DNA of 64,000 nt. Source: Woeseiaceae bacterium (lineage in GTDB: Bacteria > Pseudomonadota > Gammaproteobacteria > Steroidobacterales > Woeseiaceae). Position 1 is the stretch's first letter. Each line of letters starts with the position of its first letter. The notes beneath the pieces were generated by a model. It was not told the DNA's origin and made no database searches. It saw only the letters and a program-made list of their open reading frames with translations. The translations under genes and the position numbers were made by a program. The stretch is taken from the NCBI GenBank assembly GCA_028277185.1, contig JANQGQ010000023.1:1-64000 (forward strand), written 5' to 3'. Shown piece after piece: positions 46,097 through 55,489 of this stretch.

Positions 46097-46478
46097 CGAT
46101 CGCGTCCCAGGCGGACTTTATCTCGCGCATCAGCCCCGACACCTCGTCGAGACCGTCGGGATCGTTTCTGAGGTTCGACTCGAGCAGCCGTCGCGTCATG
46201 TAGTCGTAAAGCGCGTCGAAGTTGCTGCTGAGTTTGGCGTTCGCCTCGTGATTCAGGCTGGTCTTGAGGCCCGCGATGATCTCGATCGCCGCACTTATCA
46301 ACTGACCTTTTTCCGCAATCTGCCCGCGCTCCATGTGGCCCCGGGCACGCGCGATACGGGTCAGCGCACCCTCCATCAGGAGCTGGATCAGGCGGTGCGG
46401 CGATGCCGATTCGATCTCCTGCAGCACGCCGAACTGGCGATACTCCCCGGCCGCAGCCGGCTTGGCGTAGGTTCTCAT
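46080..46478 (-). CDS. fliS: Flagellin export chaperone FliS
   Basis: A 132-residue helical chaperone that binds the flagellin C-terminus. It begins with a short YRQFGVLQEIESASPHRLIQLLMEGALTRIARARGHMERG stretch (given in overview), the characteristic FliS opening, and has KGQLISAAIEIIAGLKTSLNHE in the middle. It follows fliD by 18 bases. Confidence 0.95.
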   Translation of the reverse strand: MRTYAKPAAAGEYRQFGVLQEIESASPHRLIQLLMEGALTRIARARGHMERGQIAEKGQLISAAIEIIAGLKTSLNHEANAKLSSNFDALYDYMTRRLLESNLRNDPDGLDEVSGLMREIKSAWDAIGDQLD

Positions 46479-46496
46479 TGCATCCGTCCCCGGTGC

Positions 46497-47888
46497 TTAC
46501 TCGTTCGAAGTCGAGATGCCCGGCAAGTTGCCGAGCTGTTGAGTCAAAAAGCTGCTCGTCGTCGTGAGCTGGCTCACGAGCGCGTCGAGCGCGTTGAACT
46601 GCCGCAACAGGCGGGCCTCGAGGGACTCGAGCCGTACGTTCAGCACCTCGCGCTGCGCGGCAAGTCCCTCGATGGTCTCGTCCAGGCCGTCGGTCCGAGC
46701 GGTCAGAATGCCGTCGGTTTCGTCCAGATAGCCGTCCACCACGGTCGACATACGAACCGCGTAGCCGTCGGAGTTGGCGAACAACTGTCCGAGCTTGGAG
46801 AACTCCGAGGCCAGCACTGCATCGAGCTTGGTTTCGTCCAGAGTCAGCTTGCCGTCGACGTCGGTTTGTACGCCTAAATCGAGCAGCGAGCTGAAGCTTG
46901 CGTCGATGTCCGTTACGTCGGTGTTCAGTTCCCGGCGCAGCTGGTCGCGAATGCCGCGGACGGTGAGATCGCCCAGCAGGGACCCGGCAATCTCGGTTTC
47001 GGGATCGTAGCCCGTCTGGGCGTCGGCGGCGTCGACCAGCCCGTTGTAGGCGTCGATGAACGCCTTGATCTGATCGCGGGCCGCGTCTGTGTCGTTCTCG
47101 ACCTTGACCTCGACGGTCGAACCGGCGTTGGCCGCGACGAGGTTTATGGTGACGCCCTCGATCGCGCCGGCGACGATGTTGTTGTCGCTGCTGACTTCGA
47201 CACCGTCGATTCGTACCTGGGCGTCCAGCGCCGCCTGACTCTCGGTCAGGGATTCGAGCAGGTTCGCCGGATCGTACTCCAGCGCGCTCAGTCCGCCGTC
47301 GCCGCCGGTCTGGGTAACGGTAATCGACTGGTCGCTGCCGGTGTTTTCGCCGGCCAGGATCAGGTAGCTGCCGGAATCGCCGTTGACGATCGTCGCGGCG
47401 ACACCGGTGTTGTCTGTCGCGGCATTGATCGCATCGCGAATACCCGCAAGCGTGTTGTTTTCGTCGTCTATCGTCAGACTGAAGGACTCGGTGCCGACGG
47501 CAATTGTCAGCGTGCCGGTCCCGACGGCGGTATCCGCATCGGCAAATGCACCCGATTCAAGCTTTTGCGCCTGCGCGAGTTGAACGACCTCGACGTCGTA
47601 GCTGGCGGGAACGCCGGTTTCATCTACGCTCACCGTGAGCACCGAGTCGTCGCTCGACGAGGTTTTACGCACAAGCAGAGTTTCGAGTTTCGACAGGCGC
47701 TCGAGCTCGTCGCCAAAGGTCGACAACGCCGACTTGAGGCTGCCGTAGGCGGATAGTTTCGCCTGAGCGCGCGCCTCCTGTCGTGAAATGCGGAACTCGG
47801 TCGCCTGGCCTTCCGCGGCGACGAGCTGCTGCACGAGGCCCGCGACGTCGAGGCCGGATCCGATACCGGTTGAAGTGATGCTTGCCAT
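46497..47888 (-). CDS. fliD: Flagellar filament cap protein FliD
   Basis: Forms the distal cap that folds flagellin subunits. The N-terminal MASITSTGIGSGLDVAGLVQQLVAAE and the C-terminal coiled-coil (LAAQREVLNVRLESLEARLLRQFNALDALVSQL in parts), with a terminal LTQQLGNLPG, are family marks. The 463-residue length is normal. Followed by fliS and fliT. Confidence 0.95.
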   Translation of the reverse strand: MASITSTGIGSGLDVAGLVQQLVAAEGQATEFRISRQEARAQAKLSAYGSLKSALSTFGDELERLSKLETLLVRKTSSSDDSVLTVSVDETGVPASYDVEVVQLAQAQKLESGAFADADTAVGTGTLTIAVGTESFSLTIDDENNTLAGIRDAINAATDNTGVAATIVNGDSGSYLILAGENTGSDQSITVTQTGGDGGLSALEYDPANLLESLTESQAALDAQVRIDGVEVSSDNNIVAGAIEGVTINLVAANAGSTVEVKVENDTDAARDQIKAFIDAYNGLVDAADAQTGYDPETEIAGSLLGDLTVRGIRDQLRRELNTDVTDIDASFSSLLDLGVQTDVDGKLTLDETKLDAVLASEFSKLGQLFANSDGYAVRMSTVVDGYLDETDGILTARTDGLDETIEGLAAQREVLNVRLESLEARLLRQFNALDALVSQLTTTSSFLTQQLGNLPGISTSNE

Positions 47889-47992
47889 GTCCGTCTGTGG
47901 CTCTTTATCTACACCCGTTCGTACTGCCGACTACAGATTTCCGCTTTGCGGTCTGTTTCCCACTATTGTCAGACTGTTGCCTGATCGATGTT

Positions 47993-48007
47993 TCAAGATC
48001 CGTGCCA
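47993..48007 (-). promoter_or_regulatory. Weak sigma-54-like element before fliD
   Basis: Minus strand TGGCAC-GGATC-TTGA. The -24 box is perfect, but the -12 box has GA where GC is required, so activity is doubtful. It lies about 105 bases before fliD. Confidence 0.35.
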
Positions 48008-48039
48008 ACGGCAGAGGAACCGTCGGCTCCGGACGAGCA

Positions 48040-48402
48040 TCAGACGAGATCGTCGATGCGAGTCAGATCGACGCCGCCCCGGCCCCGCGCCAGTGCGCTG
48101 GCCGTCTCCGGCGGGATCTGCCGAATCAGCTCGCCCGTGTCGCGGTCGAACACCTGAATGATGGACGATCCGGATCTGACGTCGACCTCGAAGCGCAGCG
48201 CAGGAGAGACGCTGCGGCTTCTCGTGTTCAGCTCTTTAACCAGAGTGTCCAGGTTCATCGCCTGGATACTGGCCTGCTGGCGCGGCGAAATCTTGCCGGC
48301 ATTCGGACCAACTTTGCCGCCGGAAGCACCGAGCGGCACCGGATTGGGCTGTGCCGCCCGAGCCGCGCCGGAGGAGACGGGATTAACGGCTTTCTCCGAC
48401 AT
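48040..48402 (-). CDS. flaG: Flagellar protein FlaG
   Basis: A 120-residue protein with a disordered Ala/Pro/Gly N-terminus and the conserved FlaG domain at the C-terminus (LRFEVDVRSGSSIIQVFDRDTGELIRQIPPETA in parts). It is placed between fliC and fliD as in polar-flagellum loci, where FlaG affects filament length. Confidence 0.93.
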   Translation of the reverse strand: MSEKAVNPVSSGAARAAQPNPVPLGASGGKVGPNAGKISPRQQASIQAMNLDTLVKELNTRSRSVSPALRFEVDVRSGSSIIQVFDRDTGELIRQIPPETASALARGRGGVDLTRIDDLV

Positions 48403-48425
48403 GATCGACTCCTTGGGCCCGTTTC

Positions 48426-48458
48426 GCTGACAGGCGGCGTCCCTGTCCGCCTGTCAGC
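48426..48458 (-). terminator. Hairpin after fliC
   Basis: A perfect 12-bp inverted repeat, gctgacaggcgg / ccgcctgtcagc, with a nine-base loop, 25 bases downstream of the fliC stop. No U-tract follows on the minus strand, so it may be a transcript-stabilising 3' hairpin or a partial terminator that raises fliC above flaG-fliD. Confidence 0.55.
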
Positions 48459-48482
48459 TCAGACCTTTCGGCTCAGCGAGCC

Positions 48483-50000
48483 TTACTGCAGCAGGCTCAG
48501 CGCCAGCTGCGGCTGGGCGTTAGCCTGCGACAGAACCGAGATACCGGCCTGCTGCAGAATCTGCGCCCGTGTCAGCGCGGCGGTCTCCGCGGCGAAGTCG
48601 GCATCCTGGATACGGCTGCGCGAAGCCGAGAGGCTTTCGCTGACGGCCTGCAGGTTGACGATCGTCGACTCGAAGCGGTTCTGGATGGCACCCAGTTCGC
48701 CCCGAAGGTTGCTGACGATCGTCAGTGCCGAATCGACCCGTGAAATCGACGTATTGGCGTTCGCGACCGAGGTCACGTCGATCGAGTTCAAGGTCGTCGT
48801 GTCGAGCGCGATCGTCTGGTTGGCGGCCGCGAAACCGAGGTCATCGCCATCACCCGTGATGATGATGTTCTCGTTAGCGGTCAGCGTAACCGTGCCGCCG
48901 TTGACGGCCGTCGCATCGGTGCTCGTTGCGGTCGCGTTCGCTACCGTGCCGACGGTGCCGTCGCGGAACTCCACGCCGTTGACCGTGCTCGAGCCCGCGG
49001 CGCCAGCCGTGAGACCGCCACCCGCGCCTGCGCCCAGATCCTGGCCGACAATGATGTCGCGGCCGTCAGCAGCCGAGAGCCGCAGATCCGAACCTGCCAG
49101 CGCCGCCGTGACACCCGTGTTGGTGGCCTGGGCGTTAATGGCGTCGGCAATCTGTGCGGCCGTCAACACACCGTTGGTCGCCTGGTCGAAGGACGCGAAG
49201 ATGTCCTGGCCGTTGATACGCAGGCTGTACGTGTCCGTGGCACTGGTACCGGTCGTATCGGCAAGACCGAACTCAACGTTGTTGGTCGCCGTAGCCGTGA
49301 GGCCGCCGACGCCAGAGTTGTTGATAGCTTCGACCTTGGCGAACGCGCTGCCCGAGTTCTGACCGGCCTGCGATCCGGCCACGGAGGCAGTAATGGTCGT
49401 CGCGGCATTGGAGCCCACCTGGATCGTGCTCGTTCCGGAAAGCGCCGTAGTGGTCGTTTCGGTAGACGACGTGGCGGTCGCGATCTGACCGATCTGGTTG
49501 GTACGCACGCCCGTGCTCAGGTTGATGCTGATCGTTTCGCCGACGTTGGCGCCGACCTGGAAGGTCGCGGTGCCGAACGTGCCGTCGAGAACCTTCAGGC
49601 CGTTGAACGAGGTCTGCGATGCAATACGGTCGATCTCGTCGAGACGCTGCTGCACTTCGTTGTCGAGCGCGGCGCGGTCCGATGCCGAGTTCGTCGCGTT
49701 CGCGGACTGAATCGCCAGCTCGCGGATACGCTGCAGGTTGTTGCTCAGCTCACCGAGCACCGACTCTGTCGTCTGCGCCAGCGATATGCCGTCGTTTGCG
49801 TTTCGCGCCGCCTGGTTCAGGCCGCGGATCTGCGTGGTGAAGCGCTCGGCGATCGCGAGACCTGCCGCATCGTCCTTCGCGCTGTTGACTCGCAAGCCCG
49901 TGGACAGCCGCTGTAACGACTGATTCAGCAAACCTTGCGAACGACTCAAGTTACGTTGCGCGTTTAGCGATGCAACGTTCGTATTGATCGTCTGTGTCAT
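48483..50000 (-). CDS. fliC: Flagellin FliC
   Basis: Filament subunit of 505 residues. The conserved D0/D1 N-terminus (INTNVASLNAQRNL, then STGLRVNSAKDDAAGLAIAERF) and C-terminus (RIQDADFAAETAALTRAQILQQAGISVLSQANAQPQLALSLLQ in parts) are intact. The middle 300 residues are Thr/Ala/Gly/Asn-rich, with many possible O-glycosylation sites. It is the only flagellin gene in the window and has a strong FliA promoter. Confidence 0.97.
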   Translation of the reverse strand: MTQTINTNVASLNAQRNLSRSQGLLNQSLQRLSTGLRVNSAKDDAAGLAIAERFTTQIRGLNQAARNANDGISLAQTTESVLGELSNNLQRIRELAIQSANATNSASDRAALDNEVQQRLDEIDRIASQTSFNGLKVLDGTFGTATFQVGANVGETISINLSTGVRTNQIGQIATATSSTETTTTALSGTSTIQVGSNAATTITASVAGSQAGQNSGSAFAKVEAINNSGVGGLTATATNNVEFGLADTTGTSATDTYSLRINGQDIFASFDQATNGVLTAAQIADAINAQATNTGVTAALAGSDLRLSAADGRDIIVGQDLGAGAGGGLTAGAAGSSTVNGVEFRDGTVGTVANATATSTDATAVNGGTVTLTANENIIITGDGDDLGFAAANQTIALDTTTLNSIDVTSVANANTSISRVDSALTIVSNLRGELGAIQNRFESTIVNLQAVSESLSASRSRIQDADFAAETAALTRAQILQQAGISVLSQANAQPQLALSLLQ

Positions 50001-50093
50001 GATTGACTCCCAAAGCTAAGAATACCCGGTCTGCTTTCTGCCGCCGGAATGCGTGACAAATCCAGAACCATCTCTGATTGCCGTTCGCTGGGT

Positions 50094-50120
50094 GTATCGG
50101 TCGCCCGACGGAAATCTTGA
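50094..50120 (-). promoter_or_regulatory. FliA (sigma-28) promoter of fliC
   Basis: Minus strand TCAAGATT, 11 bases, ACCGATAC. It lies 94 bases before the fliC ATG, leaving an 85-90-base untranslated leader. Confidence 0.78.
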
Positions 50121-50221
50121 GTTCGGATCTCGGGCGGCGGGATGCGCGGCTTCGGGCCTTTTGCCCGGTTCCGCAAACTTGAGTGCGGAACTCCAAAACT
50201 GTGATGCAGGTCTTGCTTGTT

Positions 50222-51415
50222 CTACAAGAACTGGAACAGGGACAGGCGTTGGGTGATAACGAAGGACTGCTGCGCCGCTTCGAGGACCGACGATTGCAGC
50301 GTAAGGCGCGACAGGGCCTCGGCGTAATCCAGGTCCTCGAGCTCGGAAACAGTCTGTTGCGCGAGGAGCGCCGCAGCGCCGTTGCTGTCGGCCTGACTTT
50401 CGATCGCCGTCAGCCGGGTACCGACCTGCGTGCGTACGTCGGACACGTTGGCGATCGCGAGGTCGATCTCCTGAATACTGGTATTGATCTCGTTGCTGAG
50501 CACGGCCTGCGTAATGTCGTCGCTAACCGCCGTATCCAGCGTGGCAATAACGTTGTCGATGGTCGCGAACATGCTCTGATAGCGGCTCGGCTCGACCAGA
50601 AACTCGTCGCCGGCCTCGGGCTGCCCGTTGAGAGCGAAAGTAATACCCCGAAACGAAATGCTCTCGTCGCTCTGAAACGGCCCGGACGCAATCACCGTTG
50701 CCGTCGAGTCGAGAACCTCGTAGTTGGCGGAATCGATGAACCGCACCGTGTACTGCCCTTTGTCCCAGGCCGTCGGATCGACGAGGCTGCCGAGCTCGAG
50801 AACGCCGGTGCCGACGTTGCTTGCCGCCGCGGTCGTGCGGAACACACCGTTGCCGTTGCGGATGTTGAAGAACACGTCCGCACCCGAATCGCCGTCGGCC
50901 ACGTAGCGCGACGGCCCGATCTGGATCAGCCTCTGTCCCTGGTCGCCATTGTAGACGACGCCGCCGGCACCGGGAGACACGGGCGCGGTACCGTCCAGCG
51001 TGCCGCCGAACAGAAAGCGGCCGTTGCCGTCCTTCTGATTCGCAATCTGCACGAGATCGGCTTTCTGCTCCCTGAGCTCCACCCCAATCTGCACGCGCGA
51101 GTCTCTGGTCTCGGTGGCATTGTTGGCGCGCAACGCCAGCTCCCGCACGCGCTGCAACACGTTGTTAACTGTGTTCAGCGCAGCCTCCTCGAAGGTCAGC
51201 CGCGACTTCGCCGCGTCGCCGTTGCGATCGAACTGCTCGAGCCTCGACAGAGTCTCTTTGAACCCGACCGACCGCGCCGCGGCGATAGGATCGTCCGAGG
51301 GTCGCAGAATCCGCCGTCCCGTGGCCACCTGCTCCTGGGTCTGTTCGACCGAAGCCTGCAGGCTCTGCATCAGGCGCACGCCTTGAAGAAAGGAACTAAG
51401 CGTAGAGACTCGCAT
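50222..51415 (-). CDS. flgL: Hook-filament junction protein FlgL
   Basis: The second junction protein, a 397-residue flagellin-like protein with conserved N-terminus (MRVSTLSSFLQGVRLMQSLQASVEQTQEQVATGRRI in parts) and C-terminal helix (DLDYAEALSRLTLQSSVLEAAQQSFVITQRLSLFQFL in parts). It follows flgK by three bases and ends the flgB-L operon. Confidence 0.95.
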   Translation of the reverse strand: MRVSTLSSFLQGVRLMQSLQASVEQTQEQVATGRRILRPSDDPIAAARSVGFKETLSRLEQFDRNGDAAKSRLTFEEAALNTVNNVLQRVRELALRANNATETRDSRVQIGVELREQKADLVQIANQKDGNGRFLFGGTLDGTAPVSPGAGGVVYNGDQGQRLIQIGPSRYVADGDSGADVFFNIRNGNGVFRTTAAASNVGTGVLELGSLVDPTAWDKGQYTVRFIDSANYEVLDSTATVIASGPFQSDESISFRGITFALNGQPEAGDEFLVEPSRYQSMFATIDNVIATLDTAVSDDITQAVLSNEINTSIQEIDLAIANVSDVRTQVGTRLTAIESQADSNGAAALLAQQTVSELEDLDYAEALSRLTLQSSVLEAAQQSFVITQRLSLFQFL

Positions 51416-51418
51416 GGG

Positions 51419-53308
51419 TTACCTGCGTACCGCGTTGATCAGCGTGTCGAACAGCGTGCTGGTAATCGCGACCACCTGCGCCACGGCCTGGTAAGCCTGC
51501 TGATACTGGATGAGCCTGGCCGCCTCTTCGTCGAGGTTGACGCCGGACTTGGACGCCAGCGTGGCTTCGAGATTCTGGACGATCACGTCCTGCGCATCGA
51601 GGCTGGCCTGGACCTGACTCGACGCGCCGCCGACGTCGGCGATCAGGCGGCTGTAGTTTTCGGCGACGCCGACGCTCCCGCCGTCGAGTATGCCGCGCGT
51701 CTGGATTTCGCTTAAGAGCAAGCCGTTGCGATTGTCGCCGCTGCCGCCGATATTCGCCTCGATCGTGAACTGGTCGCCAATCTCAGGGACGCCAGTGATG
51801 GTGACTTCGCTGCCGTTGATCACGATCGGATCGCCGCTCACATAGGCGAAGGCCCCGGCGCCGTTGATGCTATAGGTGTTGGGCCCCGTGAACTCGATCA
51901 ACGATGTCGTGAGCAGATTGGGATCGGCGGGATCGACCACGACGCTCGGGCTGATCGTTGCGTCCCCGATGTTGGACGTGCCCTCCGCGGTGCGCGTAGG
52001 CGCGGCCATGGCAATCGCCTGAACGTCGGTCACCGCGACGTCGATGCCCGCGGGCGCGTCTCGTGAGGGCAGAATCGCGAATTCGTCGCCGGCTGCGGGC
52101 GCACCGCCGACGACGATGCTGAGGCCGTTCGCGACGAAGGGATCGAGTGCGGTGCCGGTACCGCTCATGACGACTGCCTGGCCGCTGTCGAACTCCCGCA
52201 GGCTGTAGTTCGCACCGTCGTAGCTCAGTATGTAGTCGGCCCCCGTCAGCGCGCCGACGTCGGTCAGGGTCGTGGCCACGGTGCCGGCCCCGCCGTTCGC
52301 CGAGGAAGGCAGGATCGTCGGGGCGCTCATTGCAAAGAAATCCCCGCCGAGAGCGCCGCGCAAGTCCATGCCCGAGCTGTGCTGCCGGTTGAATTCCGCC
52401 GTCAGCGCCTGGGCCGTCTCGCCGAGCGTCCGCCGTGCCGGGTCGAGGAGTCCGCTGCGGAATTCGAGCAGACCGCCAACGGCGCCGCCGGTCAGCCCCG
52501 TATCGAGCGGTGTATCGACGCTGCCGCTCCGGTAGACGATTTCGAGACGCGTCGGGTCGAAGCGGTTGCTGCCGATCCCCAGTGAACGCGACTCCGCGCC
52601 GATCACGAGGGTCTGGCCCGAGCCGACGAACACGTTGATCGAACCGTCATCCTGCGGGACCGTGCTGATCGAGACCTGCGCCGCAAGCTCCCGAAGCAGC
52701 AGGTCGCGCTGATCGAGCAAGTCGTTCGGCGGCTGGCCGGTACGCCCTTCTGCCAGGACGATCTGATCGTTGGCCTCGGCGATCGACTGAGCCAGCCGGT
52801 TGATATCGTTGACGGCCTCACGCAAACGGCCGTTGACCTCGGTTTCGATGTCGCCGAGGCGCGTGTCGATACCTTTGAGGCGCTGCACGAAACCGTCGGC
52901 TTCCCCGAGCATCGCCTGGCGCGCCGAAAGCGACGCCGGATCGTTGGCCACGTCCTGCACGGAATCGAAAAACCGCTGCATGGCCGGGCTCAGACCCGTA
53001 TCCGGACTCGACAGCAGGCCGTCGATCTGCGCCGACAGCGAGTCGAGCATGTCGAGGCGCGCCCTCGACGTGGTTGCATTCTGGAGCTGCAGTCCGAGCA
53101 GCTCATCGTAGGTGCGCCGTATCGTCGTCACCTGAACGCCGCTGCCGACGAAACCGCTGCCCGTGCCCTGCCCGGGCAGGGTCGAGAACTCCGCGACCTG
53201 GCGACTGTATCCCGGCGTGCTTGCGTTGGCGATGTTGTGCGACGTCACGTCCAGCCCGCGTTGAAACGCGAGCATTCCGGTGACGCTGGTTGACAGAAGA
53301 TCAGGCAT
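51419..53308 (-). CDS. flgK: Hook-filament junction protein FlgK
   Basis: The first junction protein, 629 residues. The N-terminal rod-type motif (LLSTSVTGMLAFQRGLDVTSHNIANASTPGYSRQ in parts) and C-terminal motif (VNLDEEAARLIQYQQAYQAVAQVVAITSTLFDTLINA in parts) are complete. The long middle is variable, as is usual. Confidence 0.95.
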   Translation of the reverse strand: MPDLLSTSVTGMLAFQRGLDVTSHNIANASTPGYSRQVAEFSTLPGQGTGSGFVGSGVQVTTIRRTYDELLGLQLQNATTSRARLDMLDSLSAQIDGLLSSPDTGLSPAMQRFFDSVQDVANDPASLSARQAMLGEADGFVQRLKGIDTRLGDIETEVNGRLREAVNDINRLAQSIAEANDQIVLAEGRTGQPPNDLLDQRDLLLRELAAQVSISTVPQDDGSINVFVGSGQTLVIGAESRSLGIGSNRFDPTRLEIVYRSGSVDTPLDTGLTGGAVGGLLEFRSGLLDPARRTLGETAQALTAEFNRQHSSGMDLRGALGGDFFAMSAPTILPSSANGGAGTVATTLTDVGALTGADYILSYDGANYSLREFDSGQAVVMSGTGTALDPFVANGLSIVVGGAPAAGDEFAILPSRDAPAGIDVAVTDVQAIAMAAPTRTAEGTSNIGDATISPSVVVDPADPNLLTTSLIEFTGPNTYSINGAGAFAYVSGDPIVINGSEVTITGVPEIGDQFTIEANIGGSGDNRNGLLLSEIQTRGILDGGSVGVAENYSRLIADVGGASSQVQASLDAQDVIVQNLEATLASKSGVNLDEEAARLIQYQQAYQAVAQVVAITSTLFDTLINAVRR

Positions 53309-53323
53309 AGGTCTGCTCCGCGG

Positions 53324-54268
53324 CTACGGTCCGAAAACCTGCGCGTTCAGGGTCATTGTCGGCGAAGTTCCGCCAGGCTTGAGCGCCGCAAGCGCATCGC
53401 GCATCGTGTCGCTGTTCGCGACCCGGGCTATTTTCTCCGCATAGGCGGGATCGGTGGCGTAACCGGCCTCGGCAAGCGCGCCGCCGAAGGCCCTGACGTC
53501 GTCACCGGTACCGGGCACGCTGGCGTATCTGGGCTTACCGCCGATGAACGCAACGTAGTCGTCGAACGTCGCGGCGATGTCCGGATAGGCGCGGAACCGC
53601 GCGATCTCACGCTGCGCCACTCCGTCGCGATATTCGAGCGTGGTCCGCGCGACGCTGTCGCCGTCCCAGCTACCGCCGGCCTTGATGCCGAACAGGTTCA
53701 GGCTGCTGCTGCCGTCGGGGCGGCTGATGACCCGCGACCCCCAGCCGGTCTCGAGCGCGGCCTGCGCCAAAAGCGCCTCGGGCGCGATGCCGAGTCTTTG
53801 CCCCGCGCGCTCGGCGTGCGGCCAGACGTCACCGACGAACGCGACCGGATCGTTCCAGCGCCCGGCATCGCTTGCCGGCACCGCCGACGCAGCCGGCAGC
53901 GGCGATACCGCCGGAATCGGCGACCGGGGCAGACCGGCCGGCAATGCATAGTCCCGTCCGCCTGGCGGCGGCGACTCGGGCGCGTTGCCGCCGAGCTGCG
54001 CGGTGAGCATATCGGCAAGCCCGATGCCGCGATCCCGGGACATCTCGACCGCAAACTGTTTGTCCAGCATCTCGCGGTACAGGTCGTGCTGACTGCTGCC
54101 GCCGAAAATCGGGTCGCCGAGACTGGCGCTGCGCATGTCTTTCAGCAGGATCTCGAGGAACAGCGCTTCGAACTGTCCGGCAACTTCACGCAACACCGCC
54201 GGATCGCGGCCGTCGGCATCCACGCGCATGCGCTGATACTGACTGAAATCCGTGACCGCCGATGTCAT
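53324..54268 (-). CDS. flgJ: Flagellar rod cap and peptidoglycan hydrolase FlgJ
   Basis: Dual-function protein. The N-terminal 100 residues are the rod-cap domain (VAGQFEALFLEILLKDMRSASLGDPIFGGSSQHDLYREMLDKQFA in parts). The C-terminal half (about 145-300) is a glucosaminidase domain with LLAQAALETGWGSRV, where the Glu is catalytic, and SLNLFGIKAG. Both domains are present, as in beta- and gammaproteobacteria. It lies between flgI and flgK. Confidence 0.95.
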   Translation of the reverse strand: MTSAVTDFSQYQRMRVDADGRDPAVLREVAGQFEALFLEILLKDMRSASLGDPIFGGSSQHDLYREMLDKQFAVEMSRDRGIGLADMLTAQLGGNAPESPPPGGRDYALPAGLPRSPIPAVSPLPAASAVPASDAGRWNDPVAFVGDVWPHAERAGQRLGIAPEALLAQAALETGWGSRVISRPDGSSSLNLFGIKAGGSWDGDSVARTTLEYRDGVAQREIARFRAYPDIAATFDDYVAFIGGKPRYASVPGTGDDVRAFGGALAEAGYATDPAYAEKIARVANSDTMRDALAALKPGGTSPTMTLNAQVFGP

Positions 54269-54287
54269 CGTTGCAACCGCCCCGGCG

Positions 54288-55424
54288 TCAGATGACGACC
54301 AGTTCCGCCCGCAGCGAGCCGGCCTGTTTCAGCGCTTCGAGTATCGCGACGAGGTCGCCGGGCGCCGCCCCGACGCGGTTCACGGCCTCGACGATTTCGT
54401 TCAGGCTGGTGCCGGGCTCGAACAGGAACATCTTGGACTCCTCCTCGGTAATCGCGACTTCGGAATCGGGCAGCACCACGGTTTCCCCCGCGTCGCTGAA
54501 CGGTGCCAGCGGCTGGCTCGCGAAGGGTCGCTCGCTGATCGTCACTACCAGCGAGCCGTGCGACACGGCCGCCGGCGTGACACGCACTTCGGAACCGATG
54601 ACCACGGTGCCGGTGCGCGAGTTGATGATCACCCTGGCCGAGGCATTGCCCGGCTGAACCGTGAGATTCTCGACATGCGCGAGGAACGACGTCCGCTGCG
54701 ACGCCGACTCGGGTGCCTGTACACGAACCGTGACGGCGTCCAGCGCCTCTGCCGTGCCCTCGCCCAGCGACTCGTTAATCGATGTCGCCAGACGGTGTGA
54801 GGTCGTGAAATCGGGCATGTGCAGGTTGAGCAGGATGTCCTCGCGGGTGCCGAAGTCGCTTGGCACGGCGCGCTCGACGCTTGCACCGTTCGGAATCCGT
54901 CCCGCGCTCGGAATGTTGACCGTGACGCTCGAGCCGTCGGCGCCCGACGCGCCGAAGCCGCCGACGACCAGGTTCCCCTGCGCGATCGCGTAGACGTTGC
55001 CGTCCGCGCCCCGTAGCGGCGCCATGAGGAGGGCCCCGCCGCGCAGGCTTTTCGCGTTGCCGATCGAGGCGACGGTCACGTCGATAGTCTGGCCGGGCTT
55101 GGCGAACGGCGGCAGGTCAGCATGGATCGAGACCGCGGCAACGTTCCGGAGCTGCAGGTTGATGCCGGGTGGAATCGCGATGCCGAACTGGATCAGCATG
55201 TTCTTGATGCTCTGCACGGTGAACGGCGTCTGCGCCGTCTGGTCGCCGGTGCCGTCGAGCCCGACGACGAGCCCGTAGCCGACGAGCTGATTCGAGCGGA
55301 CGCCGGCCACCGCGGCGAGATCCTTTACGCGCTGCTCCGCAAACACCGGCTGCGCGGCTACGACAACACACAACAACGCGGCTGCCGTCTGAACGGCCCG
55401 GTAGTTCGAAAGAAGCCTTGTCAT
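54288..55424 (-). CDS. flgI: Flagellar P-ring protein FlgI
   Basis: Forms the periplasmic P ring. It has a cleavable signal peptide ([21 protein letters not shown]), then [32 protein letters not shown] in parts, and the mature protein is full length at 378 residues including the C-terminal [20 protein letters not shown]. The ATG has a good AAGGAG site, but a near-identical start region lies 47 bases upstream (see findings). Confidence 0.95.
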   Translation of the reverse strand: MTRLLSNYRAVQTAAALLCVVVAAQPVFAEQRVKDLAAVAGVRSNQLVGYGLVVGLDGTGDQTAQTPFTVQSIKNMLIQFGIAIPPGINLQLRNVAAVSIHADLPPFAKPGQTIDVTVASIGNAKSLRGGALLMAPLRGADGNVYAIAQGNLVVGGFGASGADGSSVTVNIPSAGRIPNGASVERAVPSDFGTREDILLNLHMPDFTTSHRLATSINESLGEGTAEALDAVTVRVQAPESASQRTSFLAHVENLTVQPGNASARVIINSRTGTVVIGSEVRVTPAAVSHGSLVVTISERPFASQPLAPFSDAGETVVLPDSEVAITEEESKMFLFEPGTSLNEIVEAVNRVGAAPGDLVAILEALKQAGSLRAELVVI

Positions 55425-55489
55425 GAACGATTCTCCTTAGTAACCATCAAGATGGAACCAGCCCTTGTCATGAACGACCCTCTTCAGTA
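55416..55489. repeat. Two-copy tandem repeat (47-bp period) at the flgH/flgI junction
   Basis: The 27-base segments 55416-55442 and 55463-55489 match at 23 positions. On the minus strand each includes a ribosome binding site, a CGTTC spacer and ATGACAAGG. The downstream copy is the true flgI start; the upstream one is a decoy that overlaps the flgH stop. Confidence 0.8.
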
